DNA from: Deltaproteobacteria bacterium CG07_land_8_20_14_0_80_60_11
GTDB lineage: Bacteria; Desulfobacterota; Desulfobaccia; Desulfobaccales; 0-14-0-80-60-11
Assembly: GCA_002779455.1 (NCBI GenBank)
Contig: PEWM01000224.1
Coordinates: 1 to 8,071, forward strand
Direction: 5' to 3'
DNA: 8,071 nt
Shown here: positions 1-5,717 of the stretch, in pieces
How the letters are laid out: the number at the start of each line of letters is the position of its first letter
How positions within the stretch are numbered: the stretch's first letter is position 1
The notes under the pieces: model-generated
Seen by the model: the letters and a program-made list of their open reading frames with translations, nothing else
Databases searched by the model: none
What the model was told of the DNA's origin: nothing
Translations under genes and position numbers: made by a program

Positions 1-912
1 CCCGTCCAGGGCCAACCGGAAGGGGAGCCGCACCGCCTCCCAGCCGAAGCGGGTGTCTTTGCCCGGGGCCGGGGCCAGGCGGCCGGCGGCGTCCACCCGG
101 CACCAGTCGGGGAACAGTCCCACCCCGGTTTGGCTTCCCAGGCCCTGGGTCAACTGCCCCAGCAGCTTATAAGTGGATTGGTGCAGGCGGCTCCACCGGG
201 CGCGATCCGTGGTTACCCCGACCTTCATTTGTAGGGGCGGCGCCCTCACCGCCCCTACGTCGGCCCTGTTGCCCGGTTGATCTCCCCCGGCGGCAAACTG
301 CTCGAAAAGACGATACGCCGCGGGAGAAAAGTAAGAGGGGTTTACCAGGTAAGGCGGGGCGGGCTCATGCCAGTTGCCCGGGGTGAGGAGCAACTCGCCC
401 TCGGGGAGGGCCACCACTTCCTTGGCCAGGATATCCGCCTTAACCCGGCGGGCCTCCTCCCGGTAGTCCGGGAGGCCGGGCGGGGCCCGCCACCCCTTAC
501 GAGCCGCCAGGACCAGGGCCAGGGCGTAATCCAGGTCGCCGTCGGTGGCGCTGTTGGCATCCAGCACCCCCCAGGCGCCGTCCGGGAGCCGGCCCCAGCG
601 CCAGGCCAGCAGGCGGTCGCCGTGAGTCCGGCCCCGGGAGAGTTTTGCATAAGTCCATAAATAGACCCGGTTGAATACCGCCGGGTCATTGGCCCACACG
701 GCCCGGAGCAGGGCGTAGGCCTGGGCCTCGGAGATGGCGCCGCCGCCCTCTTCCGGGATGCTGACCTGGCCGTCGGATTTGATGAAGTGTCGGCAGTAGC
801 TCTGCCAGGAGGTCGTGAGCACCCGCTCCAGCCGGGCCGTGGACGGGTCCGGTTGGCAGGCCAGGCAAAGCCCGGAGAGGAGGATAATCAGGATCAGGTG
901 CATTCTTCTCAT
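1..912 (-). CDS. Glycoside hydrolase family 8 (BcsZ/endoglucanase-like) lipoprotein, C-terminus beyond window
   Basis: The frame is open from ATG at 912 to the window edge, giving 304 residues with no stop. Residues 1-19 form a lipoprotein-type signal: basic start, hydrophobic LILIILLSGL, then CLAC with Cys19 as the likely lipidated residue (Cys at -3 is atypical). Family 8 landmarks appear in order: ISEAQAYALLRAVW at 60-73 (Glu62 is the probable acid), LLAWRWG near 101-107, WGVLDANSATDGDLDYALAL at 114-133 (the signature around Asp124/Asp126), NPSYF at 191-195, and FGWEAVR at 289-295. The family cleaves beta-1,4-glucans; BcsZ-type members act in the periplasm with cellulose synthase. Here a membrane-anchored enzyme that trims an exopolysaccharide is inferred. 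Two oddities: an extra stretch around 211-232 is encoded by a palindromic repeat, and Glu292 sits where many members have the Asp base. The start is weakly supported (GGCGG about 5 nt upstream); Met4 is an alternative. Confidence 0.85.
   Translation of the reverse strand, partial: MRRMHLILIILLSGLCLACQPDPSTARLERVLTTSWQSYCRHFIKSDGQVSIPEEGGGAISEAQAYALLRAVWANDPAVFNRVYLWTYAKLSRGRTHGDRLLAWRWGRLPDGAWGVLDANSATDGDLDYALALVLAARKGWRAPPGLPDYREEARRVKADILAKEVVALPEGELLLTPGNWHEPAPPYLVNPSYFSPAAYRLFEQFAAGGDQPGNRADVGAVRAPPLQMKVGVTTDRARWSRLHQSTYKLLGQLTQGLGSQTGVGLFPDWCRVDAAGRLAPAPGKDTRFGWEAVRLPFRLALDG
231..258. repeat. REP-like palindrome inside the GH8 gene
   Basis: A perfect 10-bp inverted repeat, GTAGGGGCGG / CCGCCCCTAC, flanks an 8-nt loop (CGCCCTCA). 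It lies inside the glycosidase frame without breaking it and encodes roughly residues DVGAVRAPPLQ. Short GTAGGGGCG-type palindromes are dispersed intergenic repeats in many GC-rich genomes; that is general knowledge and copy number cannot be seen here. A related TAGGGCG palindrome occurs at 6099-6145. Confidence 0.75.
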
Positions 913-1423
913 GATCACCGCCGGCTTGGGAGGGGCCATGGAGCCGCCGGCGCCGGCCGGCGCCGGCCCAGGTTGTAAAGCCTGCGCCCCCATAATTGTT
1001 GCGGCGCCGAGGCTTGAGCGCCAGAGGCGACGCCCCTCGCGGCCCGGTGAACCTGCCTTCATGCTTTTCCCGCACCTTGTCATTAATAGGGACCGCATGC
1101 AAGCATAAATCGGTAATGGTCCAGCCTTGGCCGGTGAACCTCTCCATCAAGTCAGAATATCATCGGGAAAATAGCATTCTGGAGATCCACCCCGCCAAGG
1201 GTCAATTACGCTATGCAGATTGTATCCGGATTTTTGGCTCATCTGAAAGTAATTGTCGTAGCCGGCAAGCTAGTGCGTCAGGGATGATCAATAAGGGCCA
1301 GGTGATTTGGAAGAATTTTGTCCGGATTTATGGAGGCGTGGGGTGAGATTCCCGGACGCTACTCGAATCGGTTATTTTGCTTGTTGGCCTCTGCCCGTTA
1401 GAGGTGGAATGATCTCAGCTCCG
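913..1423. other. Gene-poor stretch between GH8 gene and attC-like site
   Basis: I recognise no gene here. The part near the glycosidase is very GC-rich and includes the palindrome at 946-967. From about 1060 onward the composition becomes mixed. It holds GGCC(C)GGTGAACCT at 1041 and 1129, an imperfect 19-bp direct repeat (1219-1237 and 1315-1333, sharing TCCGGATTT), and a small CCTCT/AGAGG hairpin at 1388-1404. Open frames crossing it show no recognisable motif and no convincing ribosome binding site. It may be decayed DNA, and it should contain the promoter for the leftward glycosidase gene, which I could not place. Confidence 0.5.
946..967. repeat. 22-bp perfect GC palindrome upstream of GH8 start
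   Basis: A self-complementary run built from GCCGGC and GCCGGCGCC units, all G and C, begins 34 nt upstream of the glycosidase ATG on the minus strand. It could fold in the mRNA leader or be a binding site. It could also be simple low-complexity GC sequence, since there is no T-tract or known operator to assign it. Confidence 0.5.
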
Positions 1424-1463
1424 CGTTCGCGCTCAGCGGCAGCAATGGAGCGCCTTGTTAGGC
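1424..1463 (-). other. attC-like integron recombination site, apparently truncated
   Basis: Read on the minus strand, GCCTAAC (1463-1457) matches the attC R'' consensus RYYYAAC. It is followed by AAGGC and GCGCTC, a short loop region, GAGCGC (complement of GCGCTC), then GAACG ending at 1424. An intact attC would continue G|TTRRRY to form R' (GTTAGGC); here the next bases are CGGAGC. The match therefore stops at the G where the integrase cuts. The site begins only 11 nt after the stop codon of the upstream methyltransferase, as in gene cassettes. No integrase or second attC is visible in the window. The identification rests on motif and fold only. Confidence 0.55.
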
Positions 1464-1474
1464 GCGGTTAATCT

Positions 1475-2221
1475 TTATTTGCTTGCCGCAATGAAAAACC
1501 AAGGCATCAATAACGGACCAGATATTTGCATCCTATGACCATCTTCGAGTTTCTCAGTATATGTTCCCATTAACTTTTTGTTGGGCTTAGGCAAATCTAT
1601 ATCTATTTCAAAAGGAGTAACTTGACAATTATTAAACCCGCTAATTTTAAGACATTTTGTTACAAGAGGCAATGAATACACGTTATAGAAACTTTCTCGT
1701 TGTATCTTTAGAGAGTCATCATATTCCTTTACATTAATAGTACACGAAATTTGCCCATCGTAAAATAGCGAGGTTATGGCAATCCATTGAGGTTCCAGTT
1801 TTGTCATAGCTTTAATCGGAGATTCATATTCTGGAAGCCAACTCAGTGTTTGGAACGACAGTACACCTTGAAAGCCACCAATATATTTGGCGTCAAGATT
1901 GTAAATATCACCTACAGCTAAGCTACAATTCGTAATTCCATTGTCTCTAAAAAATTCGTTCCCTTTATCAACAAGTTCAGCGTTAATATCAATACCTAAA
2001 AACGTGGACTTGGGGTATCTCTTTGACATATAATAAATATTTGCGCCTTGTCCAGAACACAGATCTATTATTCGCAATTCTCTATTACTTACCATAAGCC
2101 CTATTTCATCAAGCCAATCGCAAAAAGTAACGGTACTTCTGTAAGGTGCTCTGAATTGTCTTTCATGATAATCGGTATCCACTTTACCCTTATCGATCCA
2201 CTCGTCTAATCGCTGTTTCAT
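1475..2221 (-). CDS. Class I SAM-dependent methyltransferase, possible integron gene cassette
   Basis: A 248-residue protein starting at ATG 2221, chosen because GGAGG stands 6 nt upstream; the longer open frame to 2311 has no comparable site. The Rossmann methyltransferase core is clear: motif I LRIIDLCSGQGANIYYM, the acidic end of strand 2 in FLGIDIN, then SLAVGDIYNL and VLSFQTLSWLPEYESPI. The C-terminal part, ending near RMQISGPLLMPWFFIAASK, resembles methyltransferases found in surface-polysaccharide clusters, so a sugar or glycolipid acceptor is plausible, but substrate cannot be read from sequence. The gene is strikingly AT-rich with A/T-ending codons, unlike the GC-rich genes on both sides, and an attC-like site follows its stop. 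Both point to horizontal acquisition. A minus-strand promoter candidate lies at 2469-2496. Confidence 0.85.
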   Translation of the reverse strand: MKQRLDEWIDKGKVDTDYHERQFRAPYRSTVTFCDWLDEIGLMVSNRELRIIDLCSGQGANIYYMSKRYPKSTFLGIDINAELVDKGNEFFRDNGITNCSLAVGDIYNLDAKYIGGFQGVLSFQTLSWLPEYESPIKAMTKLEPQWIAITSLFYDGQISCTINVKEYDDSLKIQRESFYNVYSLPLVTKCLKISGFNNCQVTPFEIDIDLPKPNKKLMGTYTEKLEDGHRMQISGPLLMPWFFIAASK

Positions 2222-2753
2222 CTTAATCCTCCATTTCACTGCGGTCCGGCAGGCTAATTGCATGACCTGGGTTGCCGGAGATTGGGTGATCGAGGGCAAC
2301 GCCGAACCCACAAGTCCATTGGTTCCATGAGCATGGCTTGCGCCAGGCAGGTGAGTTCCAGGAGTCCCCAGTAATCCCGGTCAAAAATGGTGTGGGGGAT
2401 GCCTCTTCACTGAGGTTAACCCCGAAAAGGTTCATAATATTTGCCGGCCAAATGATCTGATTGAAGTCATGATAGCACAACTTTCTAATTTCCCAAAAAA
2501 TTCCTGACACTCAGAACACCTCGCAACTGGACCTCCGGGCCTGGCAAGAAACCCCGTGCCCCCGCTTTGATCAGGCCATCTCGAAGCCTTGGCATCTCTG
2601 CCAAATGGCTAACGGCAAGTGTTGAGTATCTTAAGTAAGCCGCCCCATGAAAATATCTTGACATCCACAGGTATTTATGAGAGACAGATGAGCGGACTTT
2701 GGTTCAATCAGATGGCCTTGACACCGGAGATTGAGGAATTTAACGGCAACCCT
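2222..2753. other. Gene-free spacer between methyltransferase and thrS leader
   Basis: No intact gene is recognisable. On the minus strand 2254-2406 is open and reads like real protein (IFDRDYWGLLELTCLAQAM), but it has stops on both sides, no start signal and no family I can name, so it may be a gene fragment. Another minus frame ends one base before the methyltransferase ATG but looks like a chance frame. On the plus strand, 2688-2774 encodes a 28-codon ORF (MSGLWFNQMALTPEIEEF...) with only a weak GAGA ahead of it. Composition drifts from GC-rich to AT-rich toward thrS. Confidence 0.45.
2469..2496 (-). promoter_or_regulatory. Candidate sigma70 promoter reading toward the methyltransferase
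   Basis: On the minus strand TTGGGA (2496-2491) and TATCAT (2474-2469) are separated by 16 bp, with TGC just before the -10 giving an extended -10 element. Transcription would start near 2462 and leave a leader of about 240 nt before the methyltransferase ATG. Prediction from consensus only. Confidence 0.4.
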
Positions 2754-2780
2754 TTGAATTTCAAACGTATGTAGCATAAT
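2754..2780 (+). promoter_or_regulatory. Candidate promoter for the thrS operon
   Basis: TTGAAT (2754-2759) and CATAAT (2775-2780, five of six to TATAAT) are 15 bp apart, so the spacing is short. The -35 lies inside a 13-bp palindrome TTTGAATTTCAAA (2753-2765) that could be an operator. Transcription would start near 2787, just before the terminator-like hairpin, making that hairpin part of the leader. Confidence 0.3.
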
Positions 2781-2792
2781 TGAGTATTTGAC

Positions 2793-2835
2793 GGCATCTG
2801 GGAAGGCGTCTGAGGACGCCCGAGATGCCTTTTTT
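2793..2835 (+). terminator. Terminator-like hairpin just upstream of thrS, candidate attenuator
   Basis: GGCATCT (2793-2799) pairs with AGATGCC (2823-2829), and inside it GGCGTC (2805-2810) pairs with GACGCC (2815-2820) around a TGAG loop. Six T residues follow at 2830-2835. This is the standard intrinsic-terminator layout, yet it ends 12 nt before the thrS ATG and abuts its ribosome binding site. It either ends incoming transcription from the left while thrS starts from a promoter overlapping it, or works as a conditional attenuator. I did not find T-box consensus elements or a threonine-rich leader peptide. Confidence 0.75.
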
Positions 2836-2847
2836 ATTGAGGCAGAC

Positions 2848-4767
2848 ATGATCAAAGTTACGCTGGATCACGGTTCCACCGCCACTCTGGAGCAAGGGGC
2901 GACGGTCGCCCAGGCCTTTCAGGCCCTGGGCATCGCCTGCGGCCGGCAGGTGGTGGCGGCCAGAATCAACGGGGAACTGGTGGACCTGTCCCGCGTACTC
3001 TCGGCCGATTGCACCATCGCCCCCATTCGCCTGGACAGTCCCGAGGGTCTGGAGATCATGCGCCATTCCGCCGCCCACCTGATGGCCGAGGCGGTGCGGG
3101 ACCTGTTTCCCGGGGTCAAAGTGGCCATCGGCCCGGCCATCGAATCAGGCTTTTACTATGACTTCGGCGTGCCCGAGCCCTTTACCCCGGAAGACCTGGC
3201 GAAAATTGAAACCCACATGGCCGAGTTGATGGCCCAGGATCTACCCTTCCGGCGCGACGACATGGGCCGGGAGCAGGCGATCAACTACTTCCGGGGCGAA
3301 GGCGAAGCCTACAAGGTGGAACTCCTGGAGGGGATCCCCCAGGAAAAGGTCAGCCTCTATCAACAGGGAAGTTTCATCGATCTCTGCCGGGGGCCCCACA
3401 TTCCGTCCACCGGGTATATCCAGGCCTTCAAGCTCACCGCCACCTCCGGGGCTTACTGGCGGGGGGACGAACGCCGGCCCATGCTCCAGCGCATTTACGG
3501 CACCGCCTTCCCCACCCGGAAGGAACTGGCGCGCCACCTGGAACTCCTGGAGGAAGCCAAGCGCCGGGACCACCGCCGCCTGGGCCGGGAGCTGGAGCTG
3601 TTCAGCATTGAAGAGGAAGCGGGGCCGGGGATGGTGATCTACCACCCCAAGGGCGCCCTGCTCCGGAGCCTCATCGAGAATTTCGAGCGCCGGGAGCACC
3701 TCAAGCGGGGCTACCAGATGGTTATGGGCCCCCAGATGCTCAAGGCCGACCTGTGGAAACGCTCCGGCCATTGGGACAACTACCGGGATCACATGTATTT
3801 CACCGAAGTGGAAGGCCAGATGTACGGTATCAAGCCTATGAACTGTCTGGCCCACATGCTGATCTACAAATCGAAGGTCAGGAGCTACCGGGACCTGCCG
3901 CTGCGCCTCTTTGAGCTGGGCACGGTGCTGCGCCACGAACGTTCCGGGGTGTTGCACGGCCTCACCCGGGTGCGCCAGTTCACCCAAGACGATGCCCATA
4001 TCCTGTGCATGCCGGAGCAGGTGGAAAGCGAAATCCTGGGGGTCCTGAAGTTTGTGGCCGAGGTCATGGCGATTTTCGGGTTTGACTACGAAGTGGAGTT
4101 GTCCACCCGGCCGGAAAAATCCATCGGCACCGACGCGGAGTGGGACCTGGCCACCAACGCCCTTACCGGGGCGCTCCAGACCTGGGGGCTGCCCTACGAC
4201 ATCTGCGCCGGGGAAGGGGCCTTCTACGGGCCCAAAATTGACATCAAGCTCAAGGACGCCCTTAAGCGCCGCTGGCAATGCGCCACCATCCAGTGCGATT
4301 TCACCCTGCCGGAGCGCTTCGATCTCGCCTACATCGGTCCGGATGGGGAACGCCACCGGCCGGTGATGCTGCACCGGGTGATCCTGGGCTCCCTCGAGCG
4401 CTTCATGGGAGTCCTGATTGAGCATTTCGCCGGGGCCTTCCCGGTCTGGCTGGCCCCGGTGCAGGCGATCCTTCTGCCCATCACCGATCGGGTCCATGCC
4501 TATGCCCAGGAGGTGGCGCGTTTGCTGTGGGATGCAGACCTGCGGGTCGAAGTGGATACCCGGCAGGAAACCTTGCGCTACAAGATCAGAGAAGCCCAGG
4601 TCCAGAAAATCCCTTACATGGTTATCATGGGGGACCGGGAAGCGGCTGACCGCACCCTGGCGCCCCGCCTGCGGGACGGCACGGAGTTGAAGGGCGTCCC
4701 CCTGGAGGCGTTTATCCAGCGCCTTAAGGAGGAGTCCCGGACTCCGTCCCCCGCCAACTCTGCATAA
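2848..4767 (+). CDS. thrS: Threonyl-tRNA synthetase
   Basis: Charges tRNA-Thr with threonine in the cytoplasm; 639 residues, close to the bacterial norm. The start is ATG 2848 (MIKVTLDHGS, the usual first strand of the TGS domain) with GAGG 5 nt upstream; the frame is open further upstream, but that segment is the terminator hairpin. Domain order: TGS (about 1-62), editing domain with HSAAH at 73-77 and C180/H184 (CRGPH), catalytic class II core (about 245-530), anticodon-binding domain (about 535-639). The catalytic zinc ligands are present: C333 in PMNCLAH, H384 in QDDAH, H509 in MLHR. Motif 2 is seen as RHERSGVLHGLTRVRQF and motif 3 as LHRVILGSLERFMG. It is the first gene of the translation operon, with infC beginning 18 nt after its stop. 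Nothing appears broken, so both editing and aminoacylation should be intact. Confidence 0.98.
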   Translation: MIKVTLDHGSTATLEQGATVAQAFQALGIACGRQVVAARINGELVDLSRVLSADCTIAPIRLDSPEGLEIMRHSAAHLMAEAVRDLFPGVKVAIGPAIESGFYYDFGVPEPFTPEDLAKIETHMAELMAQDLPFRRDDMGREQAINYFRGEGEAYKVELLEGIPQEKVSLYQQGSFIDLCRGPHIPSTGYIQAFKLTATSGAYWRGDERRPMLQRIYGTAFPTRKELARHLELLEEAKRRDHRRLGRELELFSIEEEAGPGMVIYHPKGALLRSLIENFERREHLKRGYQMVMGPQMLKADLWKRSGHWDNYRDHMYFTEVEGQMYGIKPMNCLAHMLIYKSKVRSYRDLPLRLFELGTVLRHERSGVLHGLTRVRQFTQDDAHILCMPEQVESEILGVLKFVAEVMAIFGFDYEVELSTRPEKSIGTDAEWDLATNALTGALQTWGLPYDICAGEGAFYGPKIDIKLKDALKRRWQCATIQCDFTLPERFDLAYIGPDGERHRPVMLHRVILGSLERFMGVLIEHFAGAFPVWLAPVQAILLPITDRVHAYAQEVARLLWDADLRVEVDTRQETLRYKIREAQVQKIPYMVIMGDREAADRTLAPRLRDGTELKGVPLEAFIQRLKEESRTPSPANSA

Positions 4768-4771
4768 TTTC

Positions 4772-4777
4772 AGGAGG
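4772..4777 (+). promoter_or_regulatory. Shine-Dalgarno AGGAGG that decides the infC start
   Basis: AGGAGG is followed by 8 nt (TGACGGCC) and then ATC at 4786. The only nearby conventional start in frame, GTG at 4777, overlaps the last base of this site and so cannot use it. The spacing argues for initiation at the ATC. Confidence 0.75.
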
Positions 4778-4785
4778 TGACGGCC

Positions 4786-5298
4786 ATCCAGAAGCACCAA
4801 AGAGTGAGGATTAACGAGCAGATCAGGGTACCGGAGGTGCGGCTTATCAGCGCCGACGGGCAGCAGGTCGGGGTTATGCCCATCAAAGAGGCGTTAGCAC
4901 TGGCGATCGAAGCGCACCTGGACCTGGTGGAGGTTGCACCCCAGGCCGCCCCGCCGGTGTGCCGCATCATGGATTACGGCAAGTTCAAGTATGAGCAGAG
5001 CAAGAAACTGCAAGAAGCCCGGCGTAAGGCGACCACGATCCAGGTAAAGGAGATCAAGGTCCGGCCCAAGATCGAAGTGCACGACATGAACTTCAAATTG
5101 AAGAATACCCGGCGCTTTTTAGGAGAGGGCGACAAGGTCAAGATCTCGGTGATTTTCCGGGGCCGGGAGATCGCCCATACGGACCGCGGCTTTCGCCTTC
5201 TGTCCCAGATGGCTGAAGCCCTGGCGGATGTGGGAACCGTGGAGCAGAATCCCAAGCTGGAAGGCCGGAACCTCTCCATGATCGTTACCCCCAAGTAG
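4786..5298 (+). CDS. infC: Translation initiation factor IF-3, probable AUC start codon
   Basis: IF3 binds the 30S subunit, prevents premature 50S joining and checks start codon and initiator tRNA. From ATC 4786 the product is 170 residues, normal for the family. N-domain: RVRINEQIRVPEVRLI near 6-21. The family signature RIMDYGKFKYEQSKK is at 60-74, followed by the basic linker. The C-domain carries KVKISVIFRGREIAHTDRGFRLL. The start was chosen from the AGGAGG at 4772-4777; a GTG at 4777 would add three residues but overlaps that site. E. coli infC uses AUU, and IF3 represses its own mRNA by rejecting such codons; an AUC start would allow the same control here, which is inference. The gene lies 18 nt after thrS, and a 206-nt spacer follows before rpmI. 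Confidence 0.96.
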   Translation: MQKHQRVRINEQIRVPEVRLISADGQQVGVMPIKEALALAIEAHLDLVEVAPQAAPPVCRIMDYGKFKYEQSKKLQEARRKATTIQVKEIKVRPKIEVHDMNFKLKNTRRFLGEGDKVKISVIFRGREIAHTDRGFRLLSQMAEALADVGTVEQNPKLEGRNLSMIVTPK

Positions 5299-5373
5299 TC
5301 CTGAGCAATTTTCCGGTATAATTGCGGATCTACCGCCCGGGTGGTCTGGGGAAAGGATTTTTTTGCTGACATA

Positions 5374-5404
5374 TTGTTAAAATGTGATGAATAGAGTATA
5401 TAAT
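5374..5404 (+). promoter_or_regulatory. Candidate internal promoter upstream of rpmI-rplT
   Basis: In an AT-rich pocket within otherwise GC-rich DNA, TTGTTA (5374-5379) precedes TATATA (5397-5402) by 17 bp or a perfect TATAAT (5399-5404) by 19 bp. It would give rpmI-rplT(-pheS) a transcript separate from thrS-infC with a leader of about 95 nt. Consensus match only. Confidence 0.45.
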
Positions 5405-5454
5405 ATAAGATTATCGGTTAGCGGAATTTAAGCTCCAGAAACCGGATAATCCAC

Positions 5455-5477
5455 CCGGCCGCCTGTCTGGCGGCCGG
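5455..5477 (+). promoter_or_regulatory. Strong hairpin in the rpmI leader
   Basis: CCGGCCGCC (5455-5463) pairs perfectly with GGCGGCCGG (5469-5477) around a TGTCT loop. There is no T-tract, so it is not an intrinsic terminator. It ends 27 nt before the rpmI ATG. L20 regulates its own operon by binding leader RNA in E. coli and Bacillus, so a role in autoregulation is possible. I could not match the known L20 recognition fold. Confidence 0.5.
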
Positions 5478-5504
5478 CAGTGTTAGCACCATGTGAGGTT
5501 AATC

Positions 5505-5702
5505 ATGCCCAAGATAAAAACCCATCGGGGCGCCGCCAAACGCTTCAAGGCCACGGGCAAGGGCCGCCTGAAGCACAAGCAGCCCTTCACCAGCCACATT
5601 TTGACCAGTAAGACCGCCAAGCGCAAGCGGCAGTTGCGGCAGGCGGCCTACATGTCCGGGGCCGAGACCAAAAGCCTCCGGCGTCTGCTGCCTTATCTCT
5701 GA
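5505..5702 (+). CDS. rpmI: 50S ribosomal protein L35
   Basis: A 65-residue, highly basic protein of the large ribosomal subunit, the family's usual length. It opens MPKIKTHRGAAKRFKATGKG, continues with HILTSKTAKRKRQLRQ and ends RRLLPYL, all typical of bL35. The start is ATG 5505 with GAGGT 5 nt upstream; a GTG at 5493 in the same frame lies ahead of that site and is not used. rplT begins 15 nt after the stop, and the two genes are almost certainly co-transcribed. Confidence 0.98.
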   Translation: MPKIKTHRGAAKRFKATGKGRLKHKQPFTSHILTSKTAKRKRQLRQAAYMSGAETKSLRRLLPYL

Positions 5703-5717
5703 GATTAGGAGTTCGTT

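Noticed and set aside
277..660. Plus-strand frame of 127 codons opposite the GH8 gene
   Set aside because: Antisense shadow of the glycosidase with no motif or ribosome binding site.
686..1150. A 154-codon minus-strand frame running into the GH8 gene
   Set aside because: The GH8 frame on the same strand is supported by a signal peptide and family motifs; this frame has none and is Pro/Arg/Gly-rich.
996..1346. Plus-strand frame of 116 codons in the left spacer
   Set aside because: No homologous motif recognised, no good ribosome site, and it crosses a sharp change in composition; more likely a chance frame.
2223..2510. 95-codon minus-strand frame ending one base before the methyltransferase ATG
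   Set aside because: The position suggests translational coupling, but the start lacks a ribosome site and lies upstream of the promoter candidate, and the sequence is not protein-like; the methyltransferase has its own strong GGAGG.
2788..2847. Extending thrS 20 codons upstream to TTG 2788
   Set aside because: The extra codons are the terminator hairpin and the SD region; ATG 2848 gives the normal TGS-domain N-terminus with GAGG in place.
2640..2847. T-box riboswitch ahead of thrS
   Set aside because: No antiterminator consensus (AGGGTGGNACCGCG-like) or threonine specifier loop could be found, although the terminator is present.
3241..4800. A 519-codon open frame on the minus strand opposite thrS
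   Set aside because: It is a mirror of GC-rich coding sequence: its codons are the complement of thrS codons, it has no recognisable domain, and thrS on the other strand is certain.
5304..5364. Intrinsic terminator after infC
   Set aside because: There is a T7 run at 5358-5364 and short stems upstream, but the nearest stem (ACCGC/GTGGT) is weak and about 12 nt away from the T-tract, so the layout is not that of a proper terminator.
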